Below are positions 34,749 through 43,657 of a stretch of DNA of 64,000 nucleotides, one piece after another. The notes under the pieces are model-generated. The model did not search any database. It worked only from the letters and a program-made list of their open reading frames with translations, and was not told the origin of the DNA. The stretch lies in NCBI RefSeq assembly GCF_042666505.1, contig NZ_JBHTDN010000004.1, forward strand, positions 1-64,000, in the 5' to 3' direction. Within the stretch, counting starts at the first letter, position 1; each line of letters begins with the position of its first letter. The translations under genes and the position numbers were made by a program. This stretch comes from Parapedobacter sp042666505. Lineage in GTDB: Bacteria > Bacteroidota > Bacteroidia > Sphingobacteriales > Sphingobacteriaceae.

Positions 34749-36461
34749 ATGCTCAGAAAAGCTGCCGTTATCTCTGTCTTTGCCTCGCTGTTGGTATGTT
34801 TCTCAGCAGCTGGCCAACAGCGTGACGCATTCATCCCTTTTATCAATACACAACATGCGTGGGTCGATTCGGTATTCAATACACTCAGCCAACGGGATAA
34901 AGTAGCTCAGCTTTTTATGGTCCGCGCCCACACCAATCTGGGGCAGCGGTATATCGATTCGGTCGCTGATGTCGTGCAACGGGAACAATTGGGTGGAATC
35001 GTATTATTTCAAGGTGGGCCGGTGCGCCATGCACAGTTGATCAATCGGTATCAGCGTTTGTCGAAGGTGCCGCTGTTGGTTGCCTTTGATGGCGAATGGG
35101 GGCTGGGTATGCGGATGGCAGATTCTACCATCTCTTTTCCATATCAAATGGCATTGGGCGCGGTGCAAAACGAAGCGTTGATTTACCAGATGGGCCTGGA
35201 AATAGCGAGAGACTTCAAACGGCTCGGGTTGAATGTGAACTTCGCCCCGGTGGTAGACATCAACAACAATCCCCGCAACCCGGTTATCAATTTCCGTTCA
35301 TTTGGTGAGAACAAACGAAATGTCGCCCGTAAAGGACTGGCTTATATGCGCGGAATGATGGACGGGGGAATAATTACGTCTCTAAAGCACTTTCCCGGTC
35401 ATGGTGATACCGATGTGGATTCGCATCACGACCTACCCCAACTTAAATTCACTGCTGGGCGATTGGACTCCCTTGAAATGTATCCATTCCGTGAATTGAT
35501 CAAAGCCGGTGCCTCGGGCGTTATGGTGGCGCACATGAACATCCCGAGCTTGGACAAGACGCCTAATCTGCCTTCGTCGTTATCCGAGCATATTGTTACC
35601 AATGTGCTCAAAAAGCGGCTCGGCTTTCAGGGCCTTACGTTCACGGATGCGATGGATATGAATGGCGTCGTCAAACACTTCCCGAATGGCGAAGCGGACG
35701 TCCGGGCAATCATCGCAGGGAATGACCTTCTGGAGCTTTCACAGAATAGCGCTCGCGCAATTGAGATGGTGTTGCAGGCGATCAAACGGGGGAGGTTGAC
35801 ACAAGCGGATATCGACAGCCGCGTCAAGAAGATATTAGCGGCAAAATATTGGTTAGGATTGGATAAGCAGCAGCCGGTAAACCTTGCCCATCTTTATCAA
35901 GACGTCAATAGGCGGCAGACCGAATTACTGAATCAACGGCTGGCGGACGCTTCAGTGACCCTTCTTAACAGCGATAGTTTGATCAACGCCATCAATTATA
36001 CCAAGCGGACGGCGATTATCAGTGTAGGCGTTGCACAGATTTCGGAATTTCAGAACATGCTGGGATGGCGGTTTGATAACCACATGAATTATGTGCTATC
36101 TCCGGATGCGACGGCGGATGACGTGGCTGCCGTGGCAAGCGAACTGGGTCGATACAGCCAGATAATTGTCGCAATTCATGATAATCGCGCCCGACCAAGG
36201 AGCACCTTGCCATATAACGGAACGGTACGTTTTTTCCTAAATGAGCTTGCCGCGATGAACAGCGTTTTCTGTGTGTTCGCCAATCCGTATGCCCTGGCCG
36301 GATTGCCGGGAATTGAACAGGCGAAATCCATCCTCGTATGTTATCAGAATGATCTCATTATGCAGCGCGCCGCAGCAAAAGTTCTTCTTCGGAGACTAAC
36401 TCCTTCCGGAAGACTACCGGTTACCATTAACTCGTTTTTCCGTTATGGCGATGGGAAATAA
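34749..36461 (+). CDS. Exported GH3 beta-N-acetylhexosaminidase
   Basis: 570 residues from ATG 34749, chosen because the signal peptide (MLRKAAVISVFASLLVCFSA) begins there. The NagZ-like catalytic set is visible: KHFPGHGDTDVDSHHDLP holds the His-Asp acid/base dyad (~215-235), and TFTDAMDMNGVVKHF holds the Asp nucleophile (~295). A GH3 C-terminal domain follows (~390-570). It likely removes GlcNAc from peptidoglycan fragments or chitin-like sugars in the periplasm. No fused beta-lactamase domain is present, unlike some Bacteroidota homologues. Confidence 0.92.
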   Translation: MLRKAAVISVFASLLVCFSAAGQQRDAFIPFINTQHAWVDSVFNTLSQRDKVAQLFMVRAHTNLGQRYIDSVADVVQREQLGGIVLFQGGPVRHAQLINRYQRLSKVPLLVAFDGEWGLGMRMADSTISFPYQMALGAVQNEALIYQMGLEIARDFKRLGLNVNFAPVVDINNNPRNPVINFRSFGENKRNVARKGLAYMRGMMDGGIITSLKHFPGHGDTDVDSHHDLPQLKFTAGRLDSLEMYPFRELIKAGASGVMVAHMNIPSLDKTPNLPSSLSEHIVTNVLKKRLGFQGLTFTDAMDMNGVVKHFPNGEADVRAIIAGNDLLELSQNSARAIEMVLQAIKRGRLTQADIDSRVKKILAAKYWLGLDKQQPVNLAHLYQDVNRRQTELLNQRLADASVTLLNSDSLINAINYTKRTAIISVGVAQISEFQNMLGWRFDNHMNYVLSPDATADDVAAVASELGRYSQIIVAIHDNRARPRSTLPYNGTVRFFLNELAAMNSVFCVFANPYALAGLPGIEQAKSILVCYQNDLIMQRAAAKVLLRRLTPSGRLPVTINSFFRYGDGK

Positions 36462-36483
36462 CCGCAATCACAAGGCGGGACGA

Positions 36484-38058
36484 TCATTCAATATACACTT
36501 CGCGTACATTTGAAGGCACGCTTTCATTTTTTATACGGTCGATGGCCGTCACCACATACCGGTAGTAACCGTTTTTCCGGGTCATGTTGTCGGTATACGT
36601 CAACTGGTGGCTGTCATAGGTAATGTATAGTATGTTTTGCGGGTTATTTAAGTTTAGGTCTTCACCTTCGTTGAATCGGTATACGACGTAGCCATAGGCT
36701 TCGTCGCCATCTGCCGCAGCAGCAGCTGGCAGCCAATGCAAAATTACCGAAGTGCGATTTTCGGCTACGGTAGCCAACAAACCGAAAGGGGGTTCCGGTG
36801 GAACGCTGTCCAGCCACGGCATGGTGGGTGGGAGCGACTTATAACGGTATAGGTTGTATTGCAGCGAATCCCTAAGGCCGGCAGCATTATTGCTGATGTG
36901 CTTGGAACTATAGTAGATGCTTCCCTGTGCATGTGCATGCGCCCGGGCATACCGCACTTGATTGGGTATCTGATTGCGATCCCGCCAACCTTCCCGGTTC
37001 TCGTTTACCCGGTATGCCGCATGACCGATATAGAAATGCCTGCCGTTGGTGTGCTGGGCCCACCAATCGGCCAATACTTCGTACGGAGCCGCGGGATTGC
37101 CAAAAGGAAAGTAAATTTGTGGATTGATGTAATCCACCCATCCTTCCTCCAGCCATTTTAGCGCATCTGCGTAGAGTGTCCGGTAACCGCTTAAGCCTGA
37201 GGATGCTGAGCCGCGCGGATGGTCTCTTTTGTTGTCCCAGATGCCAAACGGGCTTACCCCAAATTTGATGTACTTTTTCGCGCTGTGCACGCTGTCTGAA
37301 ACCATTTTAATCAATAGATTAACATTGTTTCTGCGCCAATCACCTACATCGCGGAAACCATTTGGGTATTTTCTGAACGTCTCTGAATCAGGAATCGGCT
37401 TGCCACTGTCCGGGTAAGGATAAAAATAATCATCGAAGTGGATGCCGTCTATATCATAGTTTCGAACGATGTCCATGACAACCCCGGTGATGTACTCCCT
37501 GACCTCGGGCAGGCCGGGGTTGAAGAGTTTCTTTCCGCCGTAAATGAAAAACCAATGAGGTTTCTGACGGGTAATGTGATCGGGGGTCGTGTGGGCCGAT
37601 ACCAAATCAAACGTAGCCCGATAGGGGTTGATCCATGCGTGCAGTTCCATGCCGCGTTTATGCGCTTCCTCGATCGCAAATTCAAGCGGGTCATAAAAGG
37701 GAGTGGGTTCCTGCCCCGGCTTCCCGGTAAGGAATCGGCTCCACGGTTCCTTGCTTTTAGCATATAATGCGTCGGCCGATGGCCGTATTTGCAGGAGGAT
37801 CGCATTGATGCCTGCCCGTTGGTGATTGTCCAATTGTTGAATCAACTCCGCTTTCTGCTGGGCGGTGGTGAGGTTATTTGCCGACGGCCAATCAATGTTG
37901 ACTACGGTCGCGATCCAAACCCCCCGTAGTTCGCGTTTCGGTAACACATCCATCGGCGGGTGGGAATTACCATAACCCGCAAACGAAAAAAGCGATAGCA
38001 AAGCAATAAAAAGAAAATCCCGGCAAACACGAACAGTACTTATCTCCAATGTCATCAT
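36484..38058 (-). CDS. Exported GH10-like glycoside hydrolase (GHL10 / DUF187 family)
   Basis: 524 residues from ATG 38058, just before the hydrophobic signal (CRDFLFIALLSLFSFAGYG); a longer frame to 38130 covers repeat sequence and is unlikely. Domain ~50-370: RELRGVWIATVVNIDWPS, INAILLQIRPSADALY, ELHAWINPYRATFD, DIDGIHFDDYFYPYP. The C-terminal ~100 residues are a fibronectin-like domain (SVILHWLPAAAAADGDEAYG). The family contains peptidoglycan or polysaccharide hydrolases; the substrate is unknown. Confidence 0.9.
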   Translation of the reverse strand: MMTLEISTVRVCRDFLFIALLSLFSFAGYGNSHPPMDVLPKRELRGVWIATVVNIDWPSANNLTTAQQKAELIQQLDNHQRAGINAILLQIRPSADALYAKSKEPWSRFLTGKPGQEPTPFYDPLEFAIEEAHKRGMELHAWINPYRATFDLVSAHTTPDHITRQKPHWFFIYGGKKLFNPGLPEVREYITGVVMDIVRNYDIDGIHFDDYFYPYPDSGKPIPDSETFRKYPNGFRDVGDWRRNNVNLLIKMVSDSVHSAKKYIKFGVSPFGIWDNKRDHPRGSASSGLSGYRTLYADALKWLEEGWVDYINPQIYFPFGNPAAPYEVLADWWAQHTNGRHFYIGHAAYRVNENREGWRDRNQIPNQVRYARAHAHAQGSIYYSSKHISNNAAGLRDSLQYNLYRYKSLPPTMPWLDSVPPEPPFGLLATVAENRTSVILHWLPAAAAADGDEAYGYVVYRFNEGEDLNLNNPQNILYITYDSHQLTYTDNMTRKNGYYRYVVTAIDRIKNESVPSNVREVYIE

Positions 38059-38076
38059 CCACCACAAATCTAACGC

Positions 38077-38116
38077 GTAAAATCGTAAATTTAAAATCGT
38101 AAATCTAAAATCTACG
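38077..38116. repeat. AT-rich intergenic repeat (AAATCGTAAAT type)
   Basis: Two and a half copies of an AAATCGTAAATTT/AAATCTAAAATC-type word fill the gap between the DUF2752 stop and the GH10-like start. Similar AT-rich intergenic words appear at 60582-60612. Confidence 0.5.
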
Positions 38117-38497
38117 TCACCCGTGCCCATTCCATAACTTTAGGATGTACGCACCCATGACAAACCAGCCACAGGCCACGGCCAGTATTTTCAATACGAC
38201 ATCCCGTTTGTCGAAACCGGCCGCGCCTTTGACGATGGCGTACACCAGCACGATCAATAACGGTATCGTAGGTGGATAGAGGTGATAGCTTTCGGCCCAG
38301 TTTCCGTTAAACAGGGCTAAAAGCGAACGTTGGAATCCGCAGCCCGGGCAATCGATTCCCGTAAGAGTTTTAAAAGGACAGGGCAGCAACAACCGTTGCA
38401 GCCACGAAAAACCCTCCAGGCTGCAAATGGCCCACGCGAAAAAATGCGTTTTCGGAATGTTATACCGTTGGATTTTGTGGATTGTCCCGATCGTCAA
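38117..38497 (-). CDS. DUF2752 membrane protein
   Basis: 126 residues with the family signature CPFKTLTGIDCPGCGFQRSL (CPxCGxxR, ~38-57) and two or three membrane segments (PTIPLLIVLVYAIVKG, LKILAVACGWFVMGAYIL). Function unknown. The start overlaps the end of the DUF5684 gene by 38 bases, and no closer ATG exists downstream, so the start is uncertain. Co-transcribed with DUF5684, a pair often seen in Bacteroidota. Confidence 0.88.
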   Translation of the reverse strand: MTIGTIHKIQRYNIPKTHFFAWAICSLEGFSWLQRLLLPCPFKTLTGIDCPGCGFQRSLLALFNGNWAESYHLYPPTIPLLIVLVYAIVKGAAGFDKRDVVLKILAVACGWFVMGAYILKLWNGHG

Positions 38498-38957
38498 ATG
38501 AATCTTTTATGTTGTCAAAGTCGTTCTTCAAATTGTTAAACGAGTTGCCGCCCGTAGCCTCGGCTGCGGTGGGTCCGATGTATCGGGCATCGCCAAAACC
38601 AAGGATGGGAAATACCACGATTCCAAAAAGGACGGCCAGTATGGTCCAAAGAGGTACTTCTTTTCCAAAGCTTTTCATCAACAAGTTAAGCAGCCAGATA
38701 GAGAAAATGATGTTTACGCACGGTACCAAGGCCGCAACTACACCCCACCATATGGGTTTGCCCACAATCTCGGCAATGACGATCATGTTGTAAATGGGAA
38801 TGATCGCAGCCCAACCCGGTTTCCCGGCTTTTTCAAACATTTTCCAGAGGCCAGCGATGTAAAGTACAAGCACTGACAAATAAAAAATCATCCCAACAAT
38901 ACCAATACCGGTAAATAAGCCACCGCTTACCCCGTCGTAGTTTCCGTAGTTATCCAT
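38460..38957 (-). CDS. DUF5684 multi-pass membrane protein
   Basis: 165 residues with four membrane helices: IVGMIFYLSVLVLYIAGLW, AAIIPIYNMIVIAEIVG, GVVAALVPCVNIIFSIWLLN, ILAVLFGIVVFPILGFG. The motif FEKAGKPGWAAIIPIYN is diagnostic for the family. The cytoplasmic tail is Asp/Asn-rich. The function is not known. The gene heads the minus-strand run DUF5684-DUF2752-GH10-like and has a good promoter. Confidence 0.9.
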   Translation of the reverse strand: MDNYGNYDGVSGGLFTGIGIVGMIFYLSVLVLYIAGLWKMFEKAGKPGWAAIIPIYNMIVIAEIVGKPIWWGVVAALVPCVNIIFSIWLLNLLMKSFGKEVPLWTILAVLFGIVVFPILGFGDARYIGPTAAEATGGNSFNNLKNDFDNIKDSFDDRDNPQNPTV

Positions 38958-39021
38958 GATTTTAGTTTTGATGATGAGGTGAATTAATTGAAATTGATTA
39001 GTAATTGTCTGTAATTCAATT

Positions 39022-39051
39022 CAAATATAAGAGTAAATTCGAAAAATGCAA
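39022..39051 (-). promoter_or_regulatory. Promoter of the DUF5684-DUF2752 operon
   Basis: Read on the minus strand: TTG (39051-39049), 19-base spacer, TATATTTG (39029-39022). An exact match to the consensus. It is back to back with the sdaA promoter. Confidence 0.6.
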
Positions 39052-39078
39052 TATGCTCTTTACATGAAATAAAAGCAA

Positions 39079-39086
39079 TATCTTTG
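39079..39086 (+). promoter_or_regulatory. -7 box of sdaA
   Basis: TATCTTTG fits TAnnTTTG and lies 27 bases before the chosen ATG. The -33 partner is only TTT at 39059-39061 (17-base spacer). The TTG within this box was the alternative start of the frame and is rejected. Confidence 0.5.
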
Positions 39087-39113
39087 CAAGCGTACCCTTC
39101 TGACAGGACGCGG

Positions 39114-40538
39114 ATGAAAGAGCAGATTTCTGTTTTCGACATGTTTAAAATTGGCATTGGGCCGTCAAGCTCACATACGCTGGGACCTTGGCGTGCAGCG
39201 CAGTTGTTTTTACGGCGCTTGTCGCAAAAAGGTGTGCTCGAACAGACGGAAGCTGTCAAAATCCTGCTTTATGGTTCGTTGGCCAAGACGGGCATCGGGC
39301 ACGGGACAGATGTCGCGGTATTGCTGGGACTAAGCGGAGACGATCCGGTTACTTTTGCGGTGGAGGAGGTAGTTTCCAAAGTTGAGCGAATCCGACAGCA
39401 GCATCGGCTGATGTTGGCGGGGACACACGAAATATCCTTTCAATATACCAACGACCTGCTATTTTTGTATGGAGACAGCCTTCCTTTTCACCCAAATGCC
39501 GTAACCTTTCAGGCGTTGTTGGTCGACGGAACGGCCGTCAGCGAAACGTATTACTCCATCGGTGGTGGCTTCGTGGTCCAAGAGGACGACAGCGATGAAG
39601 ACAAGCAAGAAGTCGATCTGCCTTTTTCCGTGCAAAACGCACACGATTTATTGACCTGGTGCATGCGCACGGGTCTCAAAATCTCTGAATTGGTGCTGGA
39701 AAACGAACAAGCTTGGCGATCAGAGGAAGAGACCAGAAAAGGTATAATCCGCTTATTTGAAACCATCCGGGATTGCATTTACCGGGGATGCCACACGACG
39801 GGTTCGTTGCCTGGCGGGTTACAAGTGGAACGACGCGCCCATAAACTTAATAAGCGGCTGATTTCCGGCAGACCCTACAGTGATTATGAAAGCTGGATAG
39901 CGGCGATACGCGCTGGAGGCAATAGTTTTCAGTATACCCTAGACTGGGTAAGTTGTTTCGCGCTAGCGGTCAATGAAGAAAACGCGTCTTTCGGCCGGGT
40001 GGTTACTGCACCCACCAACGGTGCAGCGGGCGTTATCCCTGCGGTGTTGCAATATTTCATTACTTTTCACGACGGTTTGCAGGAGGATCAACTTGTCCGA
40101 TTTATCGCTACGGCTTCGGAAATCGGCAGTATCTTCAAAAAAGGGGCGACCATCTCGGCTGCGATGGGAGGGTGCCAGGCAGAGATCGGGGTTTCATCCG
40201 CGATGGCGGCAGGGGCACTTACCGAGCGTCTGGGCGGCTCGCAGCGACAGGTGCTGATGGCCGCTGAAATCGCGATGGAACACCATTTAGGTCTTACCTG
40301 TGACCCCATCGGCGGATTGGTACAAATTCCCTGTATCGAGCGCAATACCATGGGCGCAATCAAGGCGATCACGGCAGCGCAACTAGCCCTGCAATCCAAT
40401 CCCGATAAGGCCAAGGTCAGCCTGGATGCGGTCGTCAAAACCATGTGGGAAACGGCCCAGGATATGAACGTGAAGTATAAGGAAACCGCCGACGGCGGTT
40501 TGGCGGTGAATATTCCGCTTAGCTTGCCGGAGTGTTAA
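39114..40538 (+). CDS. sdaA: L-serine ammonia-lyase (single-chain)
   Basis: 474 residues. It deaminates L-serine to pyruvate with a [4Fe-4S] cluster. MFKIGIGPSSSHTLGPWRAA opens the beta part, APTNGAAGVIPAVLQYF is the alpha-part signature, and the cluster cysteines are in GGCQAEIGVSSAMAAGAL, LGLTCDPIGG and IPCIERN. A normal-length fused enzyme. It is followed after 20 bases by an MBL-fold gene with its own promoter-like box. Confidence 0.95.
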   Translation: MKEQISVFDMFKIGIGPSSSHTLGPWRAAQLFLRRLSQKGVLEQTEAVKILLYGSLAKTGIGHGTDVAVLLGLSGDDPVTFAVEEVVSKVERIRQQHRLMLAGTHEISFQYTNDLLFLYGDSLPFHPNAVTFQALLVDGTAVSETYYSIGGGFVVQEDDSDEDKQEVDLPFSVQNAHDLLTWCMRTGLKISELVLENEQAWRSEEETRKGIIRLFETIRDCIYRGCHTTGSLPGGLQVERRAHKLNKRLISGRPYSDYESWIAAIRAGGNSFQYTLDWVSCFALAVNEENASFGRVVTAPTNGAAGVIPAVLQYFITFHDGLQEDQLVRFIATASEIGSIFKKGATISAAMGGCQAEIGVSSAMAAGALTERLGGSQRQVLMAAEIAMEHHLGLTCDPIGGLVQIPCIERNTMGAIKAITAAQLALQSNPDKAKVSLDAVVKTMWETAQDMNVKYKETADGGLAVNIPLSLPEC

Positions 40539-40546
40539 TTTTTTCA

Positions 40547-40554
40547 TTACTTTG
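40547..40554 (+). promoter_or_regulatory. -7-like box directly before the MBL-fold gene
   Basis: TTACTTTG, one mismatch to TAnnTTTG, ends four bases before the ATG at 40559. If used, the mRNA would begin at or within a base or two of the start codon. Confidence 0.35.
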
Positions 40555-40558
40555 TGCT

Positions 40559-41380
40559 ATGCCTCTTTTCGTCAGTTCGGTCGCTTCAGGTAGCAATGGC
40601 AATTGCTATTATGTCGGCAATGACAGCGAAGCGATTCTGGTGGATGCAGGCATTTCCTGCCGTGAAACGGAGAAACGCTTGGCGCGGCAGGGATTATCCA
40701 TGCAACGGGTGAAGGCCATCTTCATTTCACACGAACATACGGATCACATAAAGGGATTAAGTGTGTTGGCCAACAAATACCAACTGCCGGTATTTTTGTC
40801 CGATGGTACGCGCGCCGGCTGCCGGCTGGCAATACCGGATCGTTTGCTGCATCCGTTGGCCGATCTGCAAACGGTAACGGTGGGAGCGCTAACAATTACG
40901 TCTTTTCGGAAATACCACGATGCGGCTGATCCCCACAGCTTCCTGATAAATAGCGGCGAACATACCGTGGGAGTTTTTACAGACATCGGCCGTGTCTGCG
41001 AGCGGGTAATGGATTATTTTCGTCAGTGTGACGCTGCCTTCCTGGAGACCAACTATGATGAACATATGCTCATGGGAGGACGTTATCCCTTTTTTCTCAA
41101 AAACCGTATCCGGGGAGGCTACGGGCACCTGTCGAACCGGGAAGCGCTGGAGTTATTTAGGCAATACCGATCGCCGAAATTGAGCCACTTATTTCTTTCG
41201 CACTTATCACGGGACAATAACGATCCGGAGCTGGTATACAATTTGTTTAGTGAACACCGGGAGGGCACAGAAATCATTGTAGCAGGTCGTTATGCCGAAA
41301 CGGCGGTGTACTGTCTGGGAAGCAACCCCCTTTTAGCACCCAGTGAGCTGGATGTCCATATGAATGTGACCTATGGATAG
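40559..41380 (+). CDS. MBL-fold metallo-hydrolase (YycJ/WalJ-like)
   Basis: 273 residues from ATG 40559; an in-frame GTG at 40532 overlaps the sdaA stop and would add an odd hydrophobic lead. FVSSVASGSNGNCYYVG and VDAGISCRETEKRL open the fold, and the metal motif is SHEHTDHIKG (~60). A second motif, ETNYDEHMLMGGRYPFFLKN, and the LSHLSRDNNDPELV segment match YycJ-type hydrolases, which are thought to act on DNA. Role inferred. Confidence 0.9.
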   Translation: MPLFVSSVASGSNGNCYYVGNDSEAILVDAGISCRETEKRLARQGLSMQRVKAIFISHEHTDHIKGLSVLANKYQLPVFLSDGTRAGCRLAIPDRLLHPLADLQTVTVGALTITSFRKYHDAADPHSFLINSGEHTVGVFTDIGRVCERVMDYFRQCDAAFLETNYDEHMLMGGRYPFFLKNRIRGGYGHLSNREALELFRQYRSPKLSHLFLSHLSRDNNDPELVYNLFSEHREGTEIIVAGRYAETAVYCLGSNPLLAPSELDVHMNVTYG

Positions 41381-41467
41381 GTTTCAATATAAAAAGTGAA
41401 ACAAAGAGCTCGTTGGCCTGTTTATATCAGGATTTAGCAAAGTTTGATTGATCTTTAATTCTTCACC

Positions 41468-42949
41468 ATGTATACAATGCTTTTCAGCCGATTAAAGGTG
41501 GGCAATGCCGCACCCCTATTGGCTTCTGTTCTTTTGCTGGCTGCAGCCTGTAAAAAAGAAAACGGTGGAAACGAGTCTCCTTCCAGCAATGAAAAAACCA
41601 ATCAGTGGGTGATCGAAAACATGCGGGACGTTTACTATTGGAACACGTCCATACCCCAAGACCGCAATCTAAATTTCCGTTCCGATCCCGAAGATTTTTT
41701 TGAGAGCATTTTGCATCCGGACGATCGGTTTTCATGGATTCAGTTGGCGAAAGATTTGGAGGACAATCTGTCTGGTGTTTCCACAACAGTGGGATTGGGA
41801 ATCGGCTTGCTTCAGATTAATCAAGCCGGCGAAGTAATTATCTCCGTTCGGTATGCGCTGGAAGACTCCCCGGCAGACGAAGCCGGGATTGAGCGCGGGG
41901 ATATTATCACGGAAATCAACGGCCGTGCGTTGACAATCGAAAATTACCAGGAAGTGCTGGAGCCTTATTACGGTTCGTCGACGTTTCGTGTTCAATTGGC
42001 GCATATTAACGAAAATGATCAGATCGTGCTTGACCAAGAGATCGATCTTACACCGGTCGAGCGGTTTCAGGAGCAAGCGATTCATATGGATACGGTTATC
42101 ACCACATCAGGGGGTAAAAAAGTGGGCTACCTGTTTTACAATCGATTTCTTAATGAGCAGCCGAACGAATTGCTGGAAGCTTTCGACAAATTTAAATCGG
42201 CGGGTGTAAGCGATCTGGTATTGGATCTGCGGTATAATGGTGGGGGCGGTATATGGATTGCGGCCATGATGTCGGGACTTATTCAAGCTAATTTCCGGGA
42301 GGCTGACCCGTTCATCCAATACAAATACAATAGCAACTATGGAAGCGAAACGCTGACCTACTACCAGTTGTTTGGCGGGGATTCGGAAAAGGAAGAGGAG
42401 GTTGAGTCGGCAAATGAATTGGTGAATGTTATCAAGGAGTTAAACTTGAATTTGCCCCGGGTATACATCCTGGCAACCAACTCGTCAGCATCCGCAAGCG
42501 AATTGGTTATCAATAACCTCCGTCCCTTCTTATCCGATGCGAACGTTGTGCACATCGGCGAAACAACGGTGGGAAAAAATGAGGGGTCCATTACCATCGT
42601 TGACGAACGAAAGCCCCCGGAGATCGAATGGGGAATTCAACCGATCATTGTAAAACTCGCAGATAAAAATGGATATGGGGACTATCCGAACGGTCTGCAG
42701 CCGCAGTATATCGTGGATGAATGGGATTACCTGCCGTGGTCTCCCATCGGGTCGTTGGATGATCCGCTGTTGGCGAAAGCACTTGGTCTTATCGATCCGA
42801 GCATGCAGCCGCTCGCTGCAAAAAGCATGGGAACGAGGGCGCAGACCGCACGTGCACTTCACGCCGTGAAGGTTCCGGGCTTCGAAGACGAGCTGAATCG
42901 TCCCGTACCGGTTGATATCGGTCGTCCGAAAAAGCGATTTATTCGATAA
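41468..42949 (+). CDS. S41 family lipoprotein peptidase (C-terminal processing protease type)
   Basis: 493 residues. The N-terminus has a lipoprotein signal with the lipobox LAAAC (Cys ~28), so it is anchored in an envelope membrane. A PDZ-like part (~100-190, GVSTTVGLGIGLL ... DEAGIERGDIITEINGRAL) precedes the S41 protease core with Ser in ATNSSASASELV (~340) and Lys in GETTVGKNEGS (~370). ATG 41477 is an alternative start. Its end overlaps the convergent lipB gene by 11 bases. Confidence 0.9.
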   Translation: MYTMLFSRLKVGNAAPLLASVLLLAAACKKENGGNESPSSNEKTNQWVIENMRDVYYWNTSIPQDRNLNFRSDPEDFFESILHPDDRFSWIQLAKDLEDNLSGVSTTVGLGIGLLQINQAGEVIISVRYALEDSPADEAGIERGDIITEINGRALTIENYQEVLEPYYGSSTFRVQLAHINENDQIVLDQEIDLTPVERFQEQAIHMDTVITTSGGKKVGYLFYNRFLNEQPNELLEAFDKFKSAGVSDLVLDLRYNGGGGIWIAAMMSGLIQANFREADPFIQYKYNSNYGSETLTYYQLFGGDSEKEEEVESANELVNVIKELNLNLPRVYILATNSSASASELVINNLRPFLSDANVVHIGETTVGKNEGSITIVDERKPPEIEWGIQPIIVKLADKNGYGDYPNGLQPQYIVDEWDYLPWSPIGSLDDPLLAKALGLIDPSMQPLAAKSMGTRAQTARALHAVKVPGFEDELNRPVPVDIGRPKKRFIR

Positions 42950-43637
42950 GGTGCATACCGAACAACGCCGCGATATGGTCCTTAAGCCGGCTTTTCACGG
43001 CATCGATATCCTGCGGCTTCCCCAGTTCCCGCTGCATAGACGTGACATCCTTGTCATCGATGCCGCATGGAACGATGTTGCCAAAGTATGCTAGATCGGT
43101 ATTGATGTTGAATGCAAAGCCGTGCATGGTTATCCACCGGCTCGCCCGGACGCCCAAGGCGCATATTTTGCGGGCCCGGCCGTTATCCGCATCGAGCCAC
43201 ACCCCCGTGTATCCCGGGTAACGACCCGCTGCGATGCCGTAGTCTGCCAATGTGCGTATAACAGCCTCCTCCAAGGTGCGGAGATAGAGATGAATGTCCG
43301 TAAAGAAGTTGTCGAGATCCAGAATCGGATATCCTACAATCTGCCCAGGGCCGTGGTAAGTGATGTCGCCGCCGCGGTTAATTTTATAAAAGGCGGCATG
43401 TTTTTCGGCCAAACCTTTTTCATCCAACAGTAGATTTTCCGGTTTGCCACTTTTACCGAGCGTATATACGTGTGGATGTTCCGTAAAAATCAGGTAATTG
43501 GCGGTGGGAGATGCCGTACGGTTCACACGGTTTGCTGACTTCTGCGCCACCACTTCGGAAAACAGGACTTCCTGTCTATCCCAGGCTTCCCGGTAATCCA
43601 TCAGCCCCCAATCTTCGAAAACTACGTTTTTATTCAT
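42939..43637 (-). CDS. lipB: Octanoyl-[ACP]:protein octanoyltransferase
   Basis: 232 residues. Transfers octanoate from ACP to lipoyl domains, the first step of lipoate synthesis. The catalytic Lys lies in RKICALGVRASRWITMHGFA (~155) and the catalytic Cys in NIVPCGI (~187); RGGDITYHGPGQIVGYPI (~88) is the family signature. lipA, which completes the cofactor, lies 1.6 kb away beyond hflX on the other strand. Confidence 0.95.
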   Translation of the reverse strand: MNKNVVFEDWGLMDYREAWDRQEVLFSEVVAQKSANRVNRTASPTANYLIFTEHPHVYTLGKSGKPENLLLDEKGLAEKHAAFYKINRGGDITYHGPGQIVGYPILDLDNFFTDIHLYLRTLEEAVIRTLADYGIAAGRYPGYTGVWLDADNGRARKICALGVRASRWITMHGFAFNINTDLAYFGNIVPCGIDDKDVTSMQRELGKPQDIDAVKSRLKDHIAALFGMHLIE

Positions 43638-43657
43638 GCTGGATTGGTTTTTCAGCT

